The translations under genes were made by a program, and so were the position numbers. Source: GWA1-54-10 sp964349675 (lineage in GTDB: Bacteria; Patescibacteriota; Minisyncoccia; Phycocordibacterales; SBAW01). Taken from it: 55,452 nucleotides of DNA. The first letter of the stretch is position 1; each line of letters begins with the position of its first letter. Positions 21,587-30,041 of the stretch are shown here, one piece after another. The notes below the pieces were generated by a model. That model saw nothing but the letters and a program-made list of their open reading frames with translations. It was not told where the DNA came from and did no database searches. The DNA lies in contig CAYGHD010000003.1 in the NCBI GenBank assembly GCA_964349675.1, positions 1 through 55,452 of the forward strand, written 5' to 3'.

Positions 21587-22676
21587 GGTTCATCGGCATT
21601 GCTAAATAAAAGAAGGAGTCGTCCGCAGCGTCTTTAATAAGTATTGGCTTCCCTGGGCCGTTCGCCTCTAAACGGATACTTTCTCCAGATATAGCTTGCA
21701 GCGAGTCTGCCAAATAGCGGCCATTAAACGACACGATGATTCCGTCACCTTTGATTGTGGCACGTAATGTACTTGTTTGCTCTCCCACATCAGGGTTTCG
21801 GGAGGATAATACAATGGCTTTTTGCTCTGGGTCTATAGAAAGCGATACCTGCGAAAATTTATCGGCAAAAATAGAGAGTGTTTTGAGCGACGTTGCCATA
21901 TCTTCACGCAACAACACCGCTTCCGTTGCAAATGTTTTTGGAAGGATCTGACGATAATTTGGAAACGCCCCATCAATAAGACGGCTTGTGTAAAAGGTAT
22001 TTCCAACATGTGTGGAAATTTGATTATCGTTGTAGTACACCTCAACATCTCCGGAAGCCGCGTCGAGCACTCGCATCAACTCTGCAGCATTGCGCGCAGG
22101 AATAAGTAGTTGTGGCACGGTGCCGTTTTTAAGCGTTACTGTTTTTTCAGCAAGACGAAACGAGTCAGTTGCTGCAGCGGTTAGTTTGCCGCCCTCACCA
22201 AACAACAAGACGCTTTGAAGCTCTGGCTTGACTGCAGAGGTAGAGGCGCAATATGCAACACTTCGTATCAAACGTGAAAGATCACTCCCTTTTACCGTAA
22301 AGGCCTTATCTGCAGCAACCTTGGGGAGGATGGGAAAATCCTCGTGCGGTATGGTTTTTATTGTTGCGCGTGCACGCTCTATCTCAACCTTACACACCTC
22401 CCCTTCAGAAGAAACCGTGACCGTTTTCCCTCTGGCATTGTTTAAAAAACCAGTGAGTACGCTTCCTGGTATGGCCATGACTCCGTCTTCAAGTACTTTG
22501 GCTGGCACCACAATTTCAACACCACACTCAAGATTTGTTGCGCGCAAAATCAGACGCCCACTTTCAGCAACAATTAAAATACTTGAGAGCACTGGGAGAT
22601 TTGCCCGTCGTTCAGAAAATCGTCCAGCAACCATTGCGGACGTATATAGTTGCTCAGTGCTTGTTTCGAATTTCAT
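21582..22676 (-). CDS. dnaN: DNA polymerase III sliding clamp (beta)
   Basis: 364 aa, the standard length for three repeated clamp domains. The N-terminus MKFETSTEQLYTSAMVAGRF, the middle FPNYRQILPKTF and the C-terminal YLAMPMNR (compare the MPMR ending of clamps) are typical. The dimeric ring holds polymerase on DNA. It is separated from dnaA by the 203-base origin candidate and reads in the same direction as dnaA. Confidence 0.96.
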   Translation of the reverse strand: MKFETSTEQLYTSAMVAGRFSERRANLPVLSSILIVAESGRLILRATNLECGVEIVVPAKVLEDGVMAIPGSVLTGFLNNARGKTVTVSSEGEVCKVEIERARATIKTIPHEDFPILPKVAADKAFTVKGSDLSRLIRSVAYCASTSAVKPELQSVLLFGEGGKLTAAATDSFRLAEKTVTLKNGTVPQLLIPARNAAELMRVLDAASGDVEVYYNDNQISTHVGNTFYTSRLIDGAFPNYRQILPKTFATEAVLLREDMATSLKTLSIFADKFSQVSLSIDPEQKAIVLSSRNPDVGEQTSTLRATIKGDGIIVSFNGRYLADSLQAISGESIRLEANGPGKPILIKDAADDSFFYLAMPMNR

Positions 22677-22879
22677 ACGTATTTTTTAAAAAAGAATCTT
22701 ATTGCTATTAACCCTGTGGATTGTGGGGATAAGTCTTGTGTATGGTTATGGGGCAACAATAAACGGATATCTTTTAGAATGCAATTGCGGTGGATAAATA
22801 CGGGGTATCCCTGTTGATAACCGTTTTTGTGCAATCTTGTTCATGGTCTGCGCAGGGTTTGTACGGCCAGTTATCCCCA
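22677..22879. other. putative chromosome origin (oriC)
   Basis: This is the dnaA-dnaN interval. DnaA-box-like 9-mers (consensus TTATNCACA or its complement) occur at 22715-22723 (TGTGGATTG), 22724-22732 (TGGGGATAA), 22789-22797 (GGTGGATAA), 22812-22820 (TGTTGATAA) and 22871-22879 (TTATCCCCA). An AT-rich stretch (22681-22711) next to dnaN could be the unwinding element. None of the boxes is a perfect consensus. Confidence 0.65.
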
Positions 22880-24217
22880 TCATTTCAACATAAGCCGAAT
22901 TTGATGAAGTTCTTGGGTCAAAATACTGTCGTTGAGAAGGTCATTACGCACCTTTTCACAAGAATGGATGACGGTGGTGTGGTCTCGGCCACCCAACTTT
23001 TCCCCAATGGTTGGGAATGATATTTTAAAATCCTCGCGCAGTAAAAACATAATCATTTGTCGAGGCCGGACAACTTCTTTACGGCGTGTCTTTTCATAGA
23101 TACTTGCCTCCTCTACCCCGTAAAACCCGGCAATGGTTTTAACAATATCCTGCACGGACACTGCTTTTTTGGACATGCTGCTGGCTCCCCGCAGCAAAGT
23201 CTTCGCGTCGTTTATGGTGAGTGGCTCGCTTCGCAACTCAAGCTGGATAAGAAGCAGGTTGAGTGCCCCCTCAAGCTCGCGAACATTACCCTCCACTGTG
23301 GTAGCGAGGTATTCAAGAACCTCGTCTGGAATGATGACGTTATGAGACGCTGCTTTTGAGCGTACGATGGCCAAACGAGACTCGTGGTCTGGTGGAGTCA
23401 CTGATACGATCATACCCGCGTTAAAACGCGATTTTAAGCGATCCTCGAGGTTTTGGATGAGGTTTGGATGTTGGTCTGAAGTAAATACGAGCTGTTTATT
23501 GCCATCATGTAAAAAATTAAACAAATGGAAGAATTCTTCCTTTGTTTTTTCCATTTTTGCCAAAAACTGCACATCATCCATGATGAGCAGGTCATATTGG
23601 CGGTATTTTTCTTTAAATCCTTGAATCTTTCCCGATTGTATCGCGCCGACATAATCCATAGAAAATTTTTCCGAGGTAACATATTGGATTTTTCTGTCAG
23701 GGGCATTAATGCGAAAATGGTTCCCTATCGCTTGGATAAGGTGCGTTTTTCCTAAACCGGTGGGTCCGTAAATAAGAAGCGGGTTGTAGGCTATTCCCGG
23801 CTTTCGAATGACCGCTTGTGCAGCAGCATGCGCCAGCTCGTTAAATGAGCCGACCACAAGCGAGTTCATCGTAAAACGAGGGTTGAGATTGGTCTTTGGG
23901 TGGACACTCTCGAGCGGCAGCTCTGACGGTGCGGCAGGCACCGGGCGAGCTTCTTCAGTCTTTTTTGGTCCGCGCGAGATAATATACTCTACTGAGCGCA
24001 CGCTGTCGGAGAGTCCGCGCAGTGATCGCAAAATGTCTTTGTGAAATTTGGTCGATAACCAGTCGCGCGCGAATTGGCTGGGTACTCCAAGATATACAGT
24101 GCCATCTTCTACACGAGCAATATGCGTGTCTTTAAACCACGTATTGAAATTTGGCTTAGAGATGGTGAGTTCCAGCTCAACCAAAGCGTTTTCCCAAAGT
24201 TCTTTCGTAGTAGTCAT
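22880..24217 (-). CDS. dnaA: replication initiator DnaA
   Basis: 445 aa. Domain I (about 1-75) begins TTKELWENALVELE. The AAA+ domain III has Walker A GPTGLGKTH (about residue 150) and Walker B LLIMDDVQFL. Domain IV ends with GGRDHTTVIHSCEKV, the DnaA-box recognition signature. The frame extends to 24367, but the family starts at the Met at 24217, 12 bases after the predicted transcript start. It is divergent from rpmH, as in many bacterial origins. Confidence 0.97.
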   Translation of the reverse strand: MTTTKELWENALVELELTISKPNFNTWFKDTHIARVEDGTVYLGVPSQFARDWLSTKFHKDILRSLRGLSDSVRSVEYIISRGPKKTEEARPVPAAPSELPLESVHPKTNLNPRFTMNSLVVGSFNELAHAAAQAVIRKPGIAYNPLLIYGPTGLGKTHLIQAIGNHFRINAPDRKIQYVTSEKFSMDYVGAIQSGKIQGFKEKYRQYDLLIMDDVQFLAKMEKTKEEFFHLFNFLHDGNKQLVFTSDQHPNLIQNLEDRLKSRFNAGMIVSVTPPDHESRLAIVRSKAASHNVIIPDEVLEYLATTVEGNVRELEGALNLLLIQLELRSEPLTINDAKTLLRGASSMSKKAVSVQDIVKTIAGFYGVEEASIYEKTRRKEVVRPRQMIMFLLREDFKISFPTIGEKLGGRDHTTVIHSCEKVRNDLLNDSILTQELHQIRLMLK

Positions 24218-24235
24218 GCGTGGGAGGTACCCGTA

Positions 24236-24264
24236 AGGATACGCGACTGTAGGCGCAGCGTCAA
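24236..24264 (-). promoter_or_regulatory. dnaA promoter TTGACG-17-TATCCT
   Basis: On the minus strand TTGACG (24264-24259) and TATCCT (24241-24236) are separated by 17 bases. The expected start is near 24229. Confidence 0.6.
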
Positions 24265-24286
24265 AAAAGACACCTTTGTACACAAG

Positions 24287-24315
24287 TTGTGGAGAATGTG
24301 GGTATACGGTATAGT
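24287..24315 (+). promoter_or_regulatory. rpmH operon promoter
   Basis: TTGTGG (24287-24292) and TATAGT (24310-24315) are 17 bases apart. The ATG of rpmH follows 6 bases after the -10. Confidence 0.6.
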
Positions 24316-24321
24316 GTCCCC

Positions 24322-24456
24322 ATGTCACAGACCTACCAGCCAAAAAAGCGCAAACGCGCTCGTGCACACGGCTTTTTAAAGCGAAAGAGTACTACTGCCG
24401 GTAAAAAAACTACTCTGCGCCGACGTCGCAAGGGCCGCGCTCGCATTGCTGCATAA
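24322..24456 (+). CDS. rpmH: 50S ribosomal protein L34
   Basis: 44 aa, almost entirely basic. It begins MSQTYQPKKRKRARAHGF and ends RRRRKGRARIAA, the bL34 pattern. It is too short to stand out as an open frame, but the rpmH-rnpA-yidC order beside dnaA confirms it. The ATG lies 6 bases after a TATAGT box. rnpA starts two bases after its stop. Confidence 0.97.
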   Translation: MSQTYQPKKRKRARAHGFLKRKSTTAGKKTTLRRRRKGRARIAA

Positions 24457-24457
24457 T

Positions 24458-24766
24458 ATGCTTCCCAAAGGGCGGCGATTGACGGCAGATGAGGTCCAAG
24501 TAGTGTTGAGCCAAGGACGTTCATCTCGGGCAGGCAATCTCTCGATGAAGCGCCTACTAACAAAAGAGCCGTTGCGCTTTGCTGCGGTGGTCTCAAAATC
24601 CGTCGCAAAAAAAGCCGTTGCAAGAAATCGTATACGCCGCGCGCTCTACAGGGCGCTCACCCCTTTTTCTGGAGAGGGCCAGGCTATTATATTTGTGCGC
24701 ACTGTTCCAGAACCGCCACTTACCCCGGCGTTTGGCCGTGATTTGGCACAATTACTCTCTAAATAA
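24458..24766 (+). CDS. rnpA: ribonuclease P protein component
   Basis: 102 aa. The start MLPKGRRLTADEV and the signature VSKSVAKKAVARNRIRRALYRAL (about 46-68, the RNR helix that binds RNase P RNA) identify it. The protein helps the RNase P ribozyme trim tRNA 5' leaders. Slightly shorter than average. It lies between rpmH and yidC, with 8 bases to yidC. Confidence 0.95.
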   Translation: MLPKGRRLTADEVQVVLSQGRSSRAGNLSMKRLLTKEPLRFAAVVSKSVAKKAVARNRIRRALYRALTPFSGEGQAIIFVRTVPEPPLTPAFGRDLAQLLSK

Positions 24767-24774
24767 AGATCTGT

Positions 24775-25491
24775 ATGTTTGAAACGTACCTCATTCAGCC
24801 AATTTATAACCTATTTATTTATCTGGTCGGGATTATGCCCGGAGGAGACGTTGGGTTTGCGATTATTGCGGTGACGTTGATTATGCGCATTGTTTTTTAT
24901 CCGGCATTTACTGCATCTATTCGAACACAGATGGGCATGCAGGCTATACAAGGCGATCTTGAGGAGATAAACAAAAAATATAAGGATGTGCCAGAGGAGC
25001 GTGCAAAACGCACGATGGCTCTTTTTAAAGAGCATAAAGTGCGTCCGTTGAGCGGTTTTTTGGCGCTCGTGGTGCAGATACCAGTTTTTATCGCCCTATA
25101 CTTCGCTTTTTTTAGAGAGGGGCTACCAAACATTGCGACCAACCTCCTCTACTCATTTGTTCCAAGCCCGGATGTTATCAGCGTCACATTCCTAGGCTTT
25201 TTAGATTTGCAGGCGCAGCATAACATTGCCCTCACTCTTATCGTTGGTTTGTTGCAATACGCTGTCGTGCGGATTTCACTTGGCAGAATGGTGACGCCAA
25301 CAAAGCCACTTTCTCCCGAAAAAGCTGCAGCGCAAAAAATGCAACAGCGACTAATGCTCTACTTCCTCCCAGCGCTCATGACCGTTGTGACCTACACGCT
25401 TCCAGCGGCTGTCGGGCTCTATTTTGCAACCACAAACGTACTTTCCCTTGGGCAAGAGTGGATAATCCGCAAACAAGGCAAAACAGCCTAA
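24775..25491 (+). CDS. yidC: membrane insertase YidC/Oxa1
   Basis: 238 aa, of the short type without the large periplasmic domain of proteobacterial YidC. Five hydrophobic segments are visible. The first has a GFAIIAVTLIMRIVFYP stretch holding the conserved Arg of the hydrophilic groove. The cytoplasmic loop (about 50-85) is charged. The later YFLPALMTVVTYTLPAAVGLYF segment is typical. It inserts membrane proteins with or without SecYEG. Confidence 0.95.
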   Translation: MFETYLIQPIYNLFIYLVGIMPGGDVGFAIIAVTLIMRIVFYPAFTASIRTQMGMQAIQGDLEEINKKYKDVPEERAKRTMALFKEHKVRPLSGFLALVVQIPVFIALYFAFFREGLPNIATNLLYSFVPSPDVISVTFLGFLDLQAQHNIALTLIVGLLQYAVVRISLGRMVTPTKPLSPEKAAAQKMQQRLMLYFLPALMTVVTYTLPAAVGLYFATTNVLSLGQEWIIRKQGKTA

Positions 25492-25539
25492 AAAGAAAGG
25501 GTATTTTCTCTCCTGTTGCGCAGCGGTGGTGATATAGAG

Positions 25540-25545
25540 TATTGT
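25540..25545 (+). promoter_or_regulatory. -10-like box of khpB
   Basis: TATTGT, 6 bases before the ATG at 25552. The gene may also be read through from yidC. Confidence 0.4.
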
Positions 25546-25551
25546 GGCTCT

Positions 25552-26007
25552 ATGTATACGGACGCACTCATGACCACTGTTACTGAGTTGTGTACGCAGC
25601 TAGGCCTTTCTATTGAGCAAATTGCAGTGATGGGGGGCGCCCGCACGGTAGTTGCGGTAAAACTTGATGAGTCAGACGCACTCATGCTGCTTGGGCAAGA
25701 AGGAGAACCGCTGCGAGCACTCAATACGCTGGCGCACCGGCTCCTTGAGCGTACATATAAAGATGAAACCCCGGCTTTTTTGGTCGATGTAAACGGTTTT
25801 CACGAACAGCAGCTTGAGAAAATACGCGCCTCCGTGCGCATTGCGGCGCAGCGGGCCCGGTTGTTTAAAAATACAGTAGAACTCGAACCCATGAACGCGT
25901 ATGAGCGTTTGGTTATACACGAAATGTTTGCAACAGATCCAGAGATAGAAACACGCTCGGAGGGCGAGGGAAAATCCCGCCACATTGTGCTTACGTACCG
26001 ACAGTAG
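25552..26007 (+). CDS. khpB: KH-R3H RNA-binding protein (KhpB/Jag)
   Basis: 151 aa. A KH-like domain (about 20-80, with LLGQEGEPLRALNTLAHRLLE) is followed by an R3H domain (about 108-151: MNAYERLVIHEMF, then a SRHIVL ending). The N-terminal Jag domain of longer homologues is lacking. These proteins bind RNA and help control cell elongation and division. The position after yidC is the classic jag position. A hairpin overlaps the stop. Confidence 0.88.
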   Translation: MYTDALMTTVTELCTQLGLSIEQIAVMGGARTVVAVKLDESDALMLLGQEGEPLRALNTLAHRLLERTYKDETPAFLVDVNGFHEQQLEKIRASVRIAAQRARLFKNTVELEPMNAYERLVIHEMFATDPEIETRSEGEGKSRHIVLTYRQ

Positions 26008-26025
26008 CTCAGTGTTACTGAGCTA
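26005..26025. terminator. hairpin between convergent genes
   Basis: 8-base perfect arms (26005-26012, 26018-26025) around a 5-base loop, covering the khpB stop and the end of the minus-strand propeller gene. There is no long T-run, so termination is only likely. Confidence 0.5.
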
Positions 26026-27256
26026 ATCGCACCCCCCACAAACTCCTCCCCCCTTTTGTAACAAAGAGAAGGTATTTTTCCTCCGGTGAAACTGAAAGAC
26101 GGTCTATGTCTGACGCAATGCCGCCATCTGCCCCGCCTGGCGTGGTGATGATAATTGCCGTCCCGTTTTGCACATTAAAAGTGAATAATGTATCGGCAAC
26201 ACTTGCGACTCCTTGGTACCAACGCTCCAAATAATCAGGCAATACATACCCAACAGGCGCTGCACAATAAAGGAATGACCGAGCACTTAAACTCCAAGTA
26301 CATTTTTCTGGTATGGGTTGGAATGAAAGTTCGACATCTTTACCGCTCCGTACATCGTGTGCATACGTTGCGCGGCTTGTGTTTGACGTTGTTTGATAGA
26401 CTACTTTTGAAAAAGTGCTGTCTGCCATGGCAGAAAGACCGTTTGTATAGAGCAACGGCGTCACTGAACCATTTTTTGCAGACACGGCAAAAGCGATGCC
26501 AGGCACACCCGCGGCCATTTTTGTTTGTGCAAGCAGTGTTTGATCTGACGGCCACGAAAGTCGTACCTGAGAAAGTGGGAGTGAGAACAACCGCTTACTC
26601 CCGGTGCCCTGTATAGACGCGGTGTGTCCGGTAGCGCCCGTAGTGCTTTTGAGTAAATATGCAATTTCCTTACCGTCTGGTGACAAAGCTATAGACAATA
26701 TATTGTCTGGCAAAAAACGAAAGTTCACCAATGGGGCGCCTTGCGTTGTGGTTGCGGTGCTTGTTGCAGAGGGGGTGATAAGTAAAGAAAGGGTTTTGAC
26801 TATGTCGTCCTCTACATATTGCATGATCACTGCCGAACCATCTTGCTTCCAGAGCGCTTGGATAATGCCAGGGACGGTGGTGTTTGACACAGCGCGCGGC
26901 ACAGCGCCGGGTGTATCAATAGCAACCTCAAGCACATGGCCGGTATCTGCCATAACGTAGCGTGCAATGGTGGTCGTTGGGTTGAACGTTTGTATGAATA
27001 CTGCGTTCACAATTGGCCCGTCTGCTATTTTGAATACTTTTTGATTTGGCCGTATTGGACCTGCCTCTCCCCCTTCGGTACCAACCCCTGTGTTAGGCAC
27101 CAGAACAACACTGCTCCCGGTACCAAAAATACCACTGACTGCAGGGCTTTGCGTGGGAATAGTTTTACGAAAGAAGAAAAACCAAAGCAATGCGCCTCCA
27201 ACGAGCACTACTGCGCCTATCACCAAAATTCTTTTCCAATCAATACGCTCAAACAT
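26015..27256 (-). CDS. membrane-anchored beta-propeller-like protein
   Basis: 413 aa. One N-terminal membrane helix (about 11-29) is followed by an extracytoplasmic region of repeated beta units, including NILSIALSPDGKEIAYLL and RLSVSPEEKYLLFV, which resemble PD40/WD40 blades. A Thr/Ser/Gly-rich linker separates helix and repeats. It is the last gene of the secretion locus. A role as a scaffold or surface-binding component is inference. A TAATAT box lies 7 bases before the ATG. Confidence 0.7.
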   Translation of the reverse strand: MFERIDWKRILVIGAVVLVGGALLWFFFFRKTIPTQSPAVSGIFGTGSSVVLVPNTGVGTEGGEAGPIRPNQKVFKIADGPIVNAVFIQTFNPTTTIARYVMADTGHVLEVAIDTPGAVPRAVSNTTVPGIIQALWKQDGSAVIMQYVEDDIVKTLSLLITPSATSTATTTQGAPLVNFRFLPDNILSIALSPDGKEIAYLLKSTTGATGHTASIQGTGSKRLFSLPLSQVRLSWPSDQTLLAQTKMAAGVPGIAFAVSAKNGSVTPLLYTNGLSAMADSTFSKVVYQTTSNTSRATYAHDVRSGKDVELSFQPIPEKCTWSLSARSFLYCAAPVGYVLPDYLERWYQGVASVADTLFTFNVQNGTAIIITTPGGADGGIASDIDRLSVSPEEKYLLFVTKGGRSLWGVRLAQ

Positions 27257-27263
27257 AGTATAT

Positions 27264-27269
27264 ATATTA
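27264..27269 (-). promoter_or_regulatory. -10 box of the propeller gene
   Basis: TAATAT on the minus strand, 7 bases before the ATG at 27256. Confidence 0.45.
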
Positions 27270-28475
27270 GCAGGAGCAGAACGATTGGCCGCTTACAGGG
27301 TCTGGCTCAAGAGCGCAATTTTTTGTTGGTGTGGACTTTGCGGCACACTCGTTTATCTGTGTTTGGAGTTGTGTAGCAGTTTGCGGGGTCTGTGCCGCAG
27401 GCGAGTTGTTTGTGCCCGTGTTTGTGGTTGGGGTGTTTGGTGTTGCGCGGAAGATATTTGTAATTTGGAGTAGCTGCGGGTTTATGGTGTTGAGTATAAG
27501 CCACGAGGCCAAGAGGATAAGCAAACCCCAAAAAGCCGCCTCGATGCGATGCTTTGCTTCGGAATGTGTCTCTGAAACGCCGGAAATCATATATGCTACC
27601 CCACCGTATACCAAGGCACCGACTGCGATAAGCGCCCCAAGAGAAATAACCACTTGTAACAATATATTTAAAAGATCGCCAAAAACATTTTTTCCTTCAT
27701 AGAGCGCTTGTAAAAAAGCGCTCGAGTTTATGCCAAGGATTGGCTCGAGTGGCACATAGCCGAGGTTGCCCGCTCGCCCACCTGAGGTAGTTGAGGGCGG
27801 TGGTGTAGTAATCTGAGAGGGGGTTAACTGATTTTGTATGTACTCAAGACCGGCGTTTTGTGCCCGAGTGTCGCACACATTGGCTGTGTTGCCTGCAGCA
27901 AGACAATCTGCGCGTACTGTTTGTCGTACAATAAATGACCCAACGACCCGGTTACGACACGCTGCGTCGTCTACACAGGCCGCCATATTAGAATTACAAT
28001 TTCTCCGGTCACTTATATTTGAAATTGCATCGCACGCCAACCTAGCATCTGGCTCTACCGTCGGAGTTGTGATTTGTGTCGCAGGGTCCACCGGAGCAGG
28101 TTTTGCCGTGGTTGTTTGATTTGCACTAAAATTTGCAGCAGTTGCGCAATCCGCGGCGTTTCCAGGGTTGTCTGTTATACAAACGCTGTAAGTTTCTGCT
28201 GCGGCAACAGCTTTGCTCGCCTGTAATGAACACACGCCGCCGTTGTTTCCAGTTGCAAGACAAGCTTCTACTACATCAAGATAAAATCGCGGCAGTTCGG
28301 TTATGGTAGGAGGTGTTTCCCTCACACTGTTTGTTGTACAACTTGCGTCTTGCCACAAACAGCCAAAATAGATTCCATTATCTGGTAGTGAGTATGCTAG
28401 AGTTTTGTATGTTGCAGTAAAAAAAGATCCAATCAAGGTAGAGAAGATCAAGCTAAATAAGATAATTTTTTTCAT
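27267..28475 (-). CDS. secreted Cys-rich protein with a VirB2-like pilin domain
   Basis: 402 aa. A signal peptide (about 1-28) is followed by a Cys-rich region (about 38-210) with repeated C-x(7-11)-C units such as CLATGNNGGVC, CITDNPGNAADC and CLAAGNTANVC. The next segment (about 225-340) has two long hydrophobic helices (VVISLGALIAVGALVYGGVAYM and FWGLLILLASWLILNTI, quoted in part) separated by a charged loop, the layout of VirB2/TrbC pilins. A Thr/Asn/Pro linker and four terminal Cys follow. It is likely the pilin or a pilus-base subunit of this secretion locus. The ATG overlaps the neighbour's stop by 4 bases. Confidence 0.7.
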   Translation of the reverse strand: MKKIILFSLIFSTLIGSFFTATYKTLAYSLPDNGIYFGCLWQDASCTTNSVRETPPTITELPRFYLDVVEACLATGNNGGVCSLQASKAVAAAETYSVCITDNPGNAADCATAANFSANQTTTAKPAPVDPATQITTPTVEPDARLACDAISNISDRRNCNSNMAACVDDAACRNRVVGSFIVRQTVRADCLAAGNTANVCDTRAQNAGLEYIQNQLTPSQITTPPPSTTSGGRAGNLGYVPLEPILGINSSAFLQALYEGKNVFGDLLNILLQVVISLGALIAVGALVYGGVAYMISGVSETHSEAKHRIEAAFWGLLILLASWLILNTINPQLLQITNIFRATPNTPTTNTGTNNSPAAQTPQTATQLQTQINECAAKSTPTKNCALEPDPVSGQSFCSC

Positions 28476-29509
28476 AATCCAAAAAGATTAGAAATAAAGG
28501 AATTTGCTTGTTGCCCAAAGGCAAGCCGTAGTGCTGTTTGTGCTGACTGTATAAATTTGTCTGGGTCGGTGTTCTGGAGTGACACGTTTATTGTTGCAAA
28601 CCCAGTCCCCTGGCCTGTTTGTCGCAGCGTAAGCAACCCCTTTCCAGCATCCGGGCTTTCTGCGGTCTGTCCGTTCAGTGTCCACTCATACAGGAAAAAG
28701 CCTTTGCTACGGCTTTCTGTCGAAAAGAAATACGGTTGTGCATCAATTGTTATCTCCTGCGCCCCAAGCGCAATAGTGTCTGGGAAGGCTGCATCGAGCA
28801 GTGTCCTCCTCAGTGGGTCATAGCGATAGAGTACAATTTTCGGCTCAACTGCCGGGATAAATATTTCTGCACGGCCGACGCGTGCTGCTCCGGAATACAC
28901 ATCAACGGCGACACTCTCCCCTGTCTGCAGCTGGTCGCCATAGAGCGCAAATGTTGAGCGGCCGAGCCCCGATTGTTCAGGGACGAGACTGCCTTTGTAT
29001 CGCCACTGGAACGATAATTTACTGCTCGGGACAAGCGCGCCTCCCAGCAAAACTGTCGGGAAGGCCACAACAGAGACTTTCGCTCCTGCGCTATAGCGTG
29101 TTTTCCCTTGATAAAACGGGGGTGCTGTGGTGTCTGCTTCCCACACCAAATGCGTAACGGAGGGAGAAAAAACAAAATCGTGCGTCATTATTCCTTGTGT
29201 TTCTGAGTCGATAATGACCCGTATGCGGGTTGGGTCTCCGATACCTTTTGTAGTAAAAGAATATTTTTTAATACCTACGCCTGCAGAAACAACTTTCCCG
29301 TCCTGCTGCCAGGTGATTTGCGCATTGCCAAGGAAAGGTCCCACACCCTCAACTTCAATGTATACACGCTCACTTGGGCCCGGGGTCTCTGGCACCACAA
29401 TATATTGCACCGGGTCGGGCTGGCCTGTTACTGACTGAGCTTGGGCCGTGCCAGCCAGGATGCCGCCGAACAGAAAGAAAGAAAAAAATATGTAGAGTAG
29501 ATTACGCAT
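28472..29509 (-). CDS. secreted protein with Ig-like beta domains
   Basis: 345 aa. It has a signal peptide (hydrophobic about 4-22, cleavage near AQAQS). The rest is beta-rich with GPSERVYIEVEGVG, ITWQQDGKVV and FLYEWTLNGQTAESPDAGKG, patterns of Ig/PKD-like surface domains. A weak hydrophobic C-terminus follows. It lies within the secretion locus, overlaps the pilin-like gene by 4 bases and the upstream membrane gene by 8, so it is co-translated. Function unknown; probably an exposed structural component. Confidence 0.7.
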   Translation of the reverse strand: MRNLLYIFFSFFLFGGILAGTAQAQSVTGQPDPVQYIVVPETPGPSERVYIEVEGVGPFLGNAQITWQQDGKVVSAGVGIKKYSFTTKGIGDPTRIRVIIDSETQGIMTHDFVFSPSVTHLVWEADTTAPPFYQGKTRYSAGAKVSVVAFPTVLLGGALVPSSKLSFQWRYKGSLVPEQSGLGRSTFALYGDQLQTGESVAVDVYSGAARVGRAEIFIPAVEPKIVLYRYDPLRRTLLDAAFPDTIALGAQEITIDAQPYFFSTESRSKGFFLYEWTLNGQTAESPDAGKGLLTLRQTGQGTGFATINVSLQNTDPDKFIQSAQTALRLAFGQQANSFISNLFGL

Positions 29510-30038
29510 ATGCTTCAGATGGCTGCTTTTTTGTGCGCATAGGCGCGGCCGTGTGCACTAACTCCTCTTTTGCTTTCTCCAGCGCGCAACCAATGACCAT
29601 AAACGTCCATACCGGTACAAATGCAAACGGGCTAAATTTTGCAACAATATACGGCAGCCGTTTCAAAGAGACGATGTTGCTCCAGGTAAGCATGCCGCTA
29701 TAAGCCAAAAAAGACAGGAGCATGACTCCAAATGTTGCGTTGATGCAAAAACTGACGACAAAACCAAAAATGGCGCCAAGGGTGCCCGTCCCTGCGATGA
29801 GTGCTTGTCCTACAAAAGGGACAAAGGTTGCTGCAGTTGCTGTAGTTGCGCCAATCAGAGCCCCTGCCGAGCACCAAAACCCGTAATAAGAGCTAACCGC
29901 GCACCCGGCAAAGGCCGCAGGTACTGATGGGTGCAGAAATATCGCCCAAATGATAAGGCACGCCAAAAACGTAATGGCATCAAGAATGACGGCAAACATG
30001 AGCGGTACAAGGAATCGAGGTTCAAGGAATGTAAGCAT
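29502..30038 (-). CDS. polytopic membrane protein of the secretion locus
   Basis: 178 aa with four or five hydrophobic segments (about 10-33, 55-75, 80-110 and 140-152). Small residues (Gly, Ala) dominate the middle, as in pore-lining helices. The C-terminal 25 residues are hydrophilic with several Lys. It lies three bases after virB4 and overlaps the Ig-like gene. It may be a VirB3-like or inner-membrane platform subunit; not recognised from sequence alone. Confidence 0.65.
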   Translation of the reverse strand: MLTFLEPRFLVPLMFAVILDAITFLACLIIWAIFLHPSVPAAFAGCAVSSYYGFWCSAGALIGATTATAATFVPFVGQALIAGTGTLGAIFGFVVSFCINATFGVMLLSFLAYSGMLTWSNIVSLKRLPYIVAKFSPFAFVPVWTFMVIGCALEKAKEELVHTAAPMRTKKQPSEAYA

Positions 30039-30041
30039 GGG

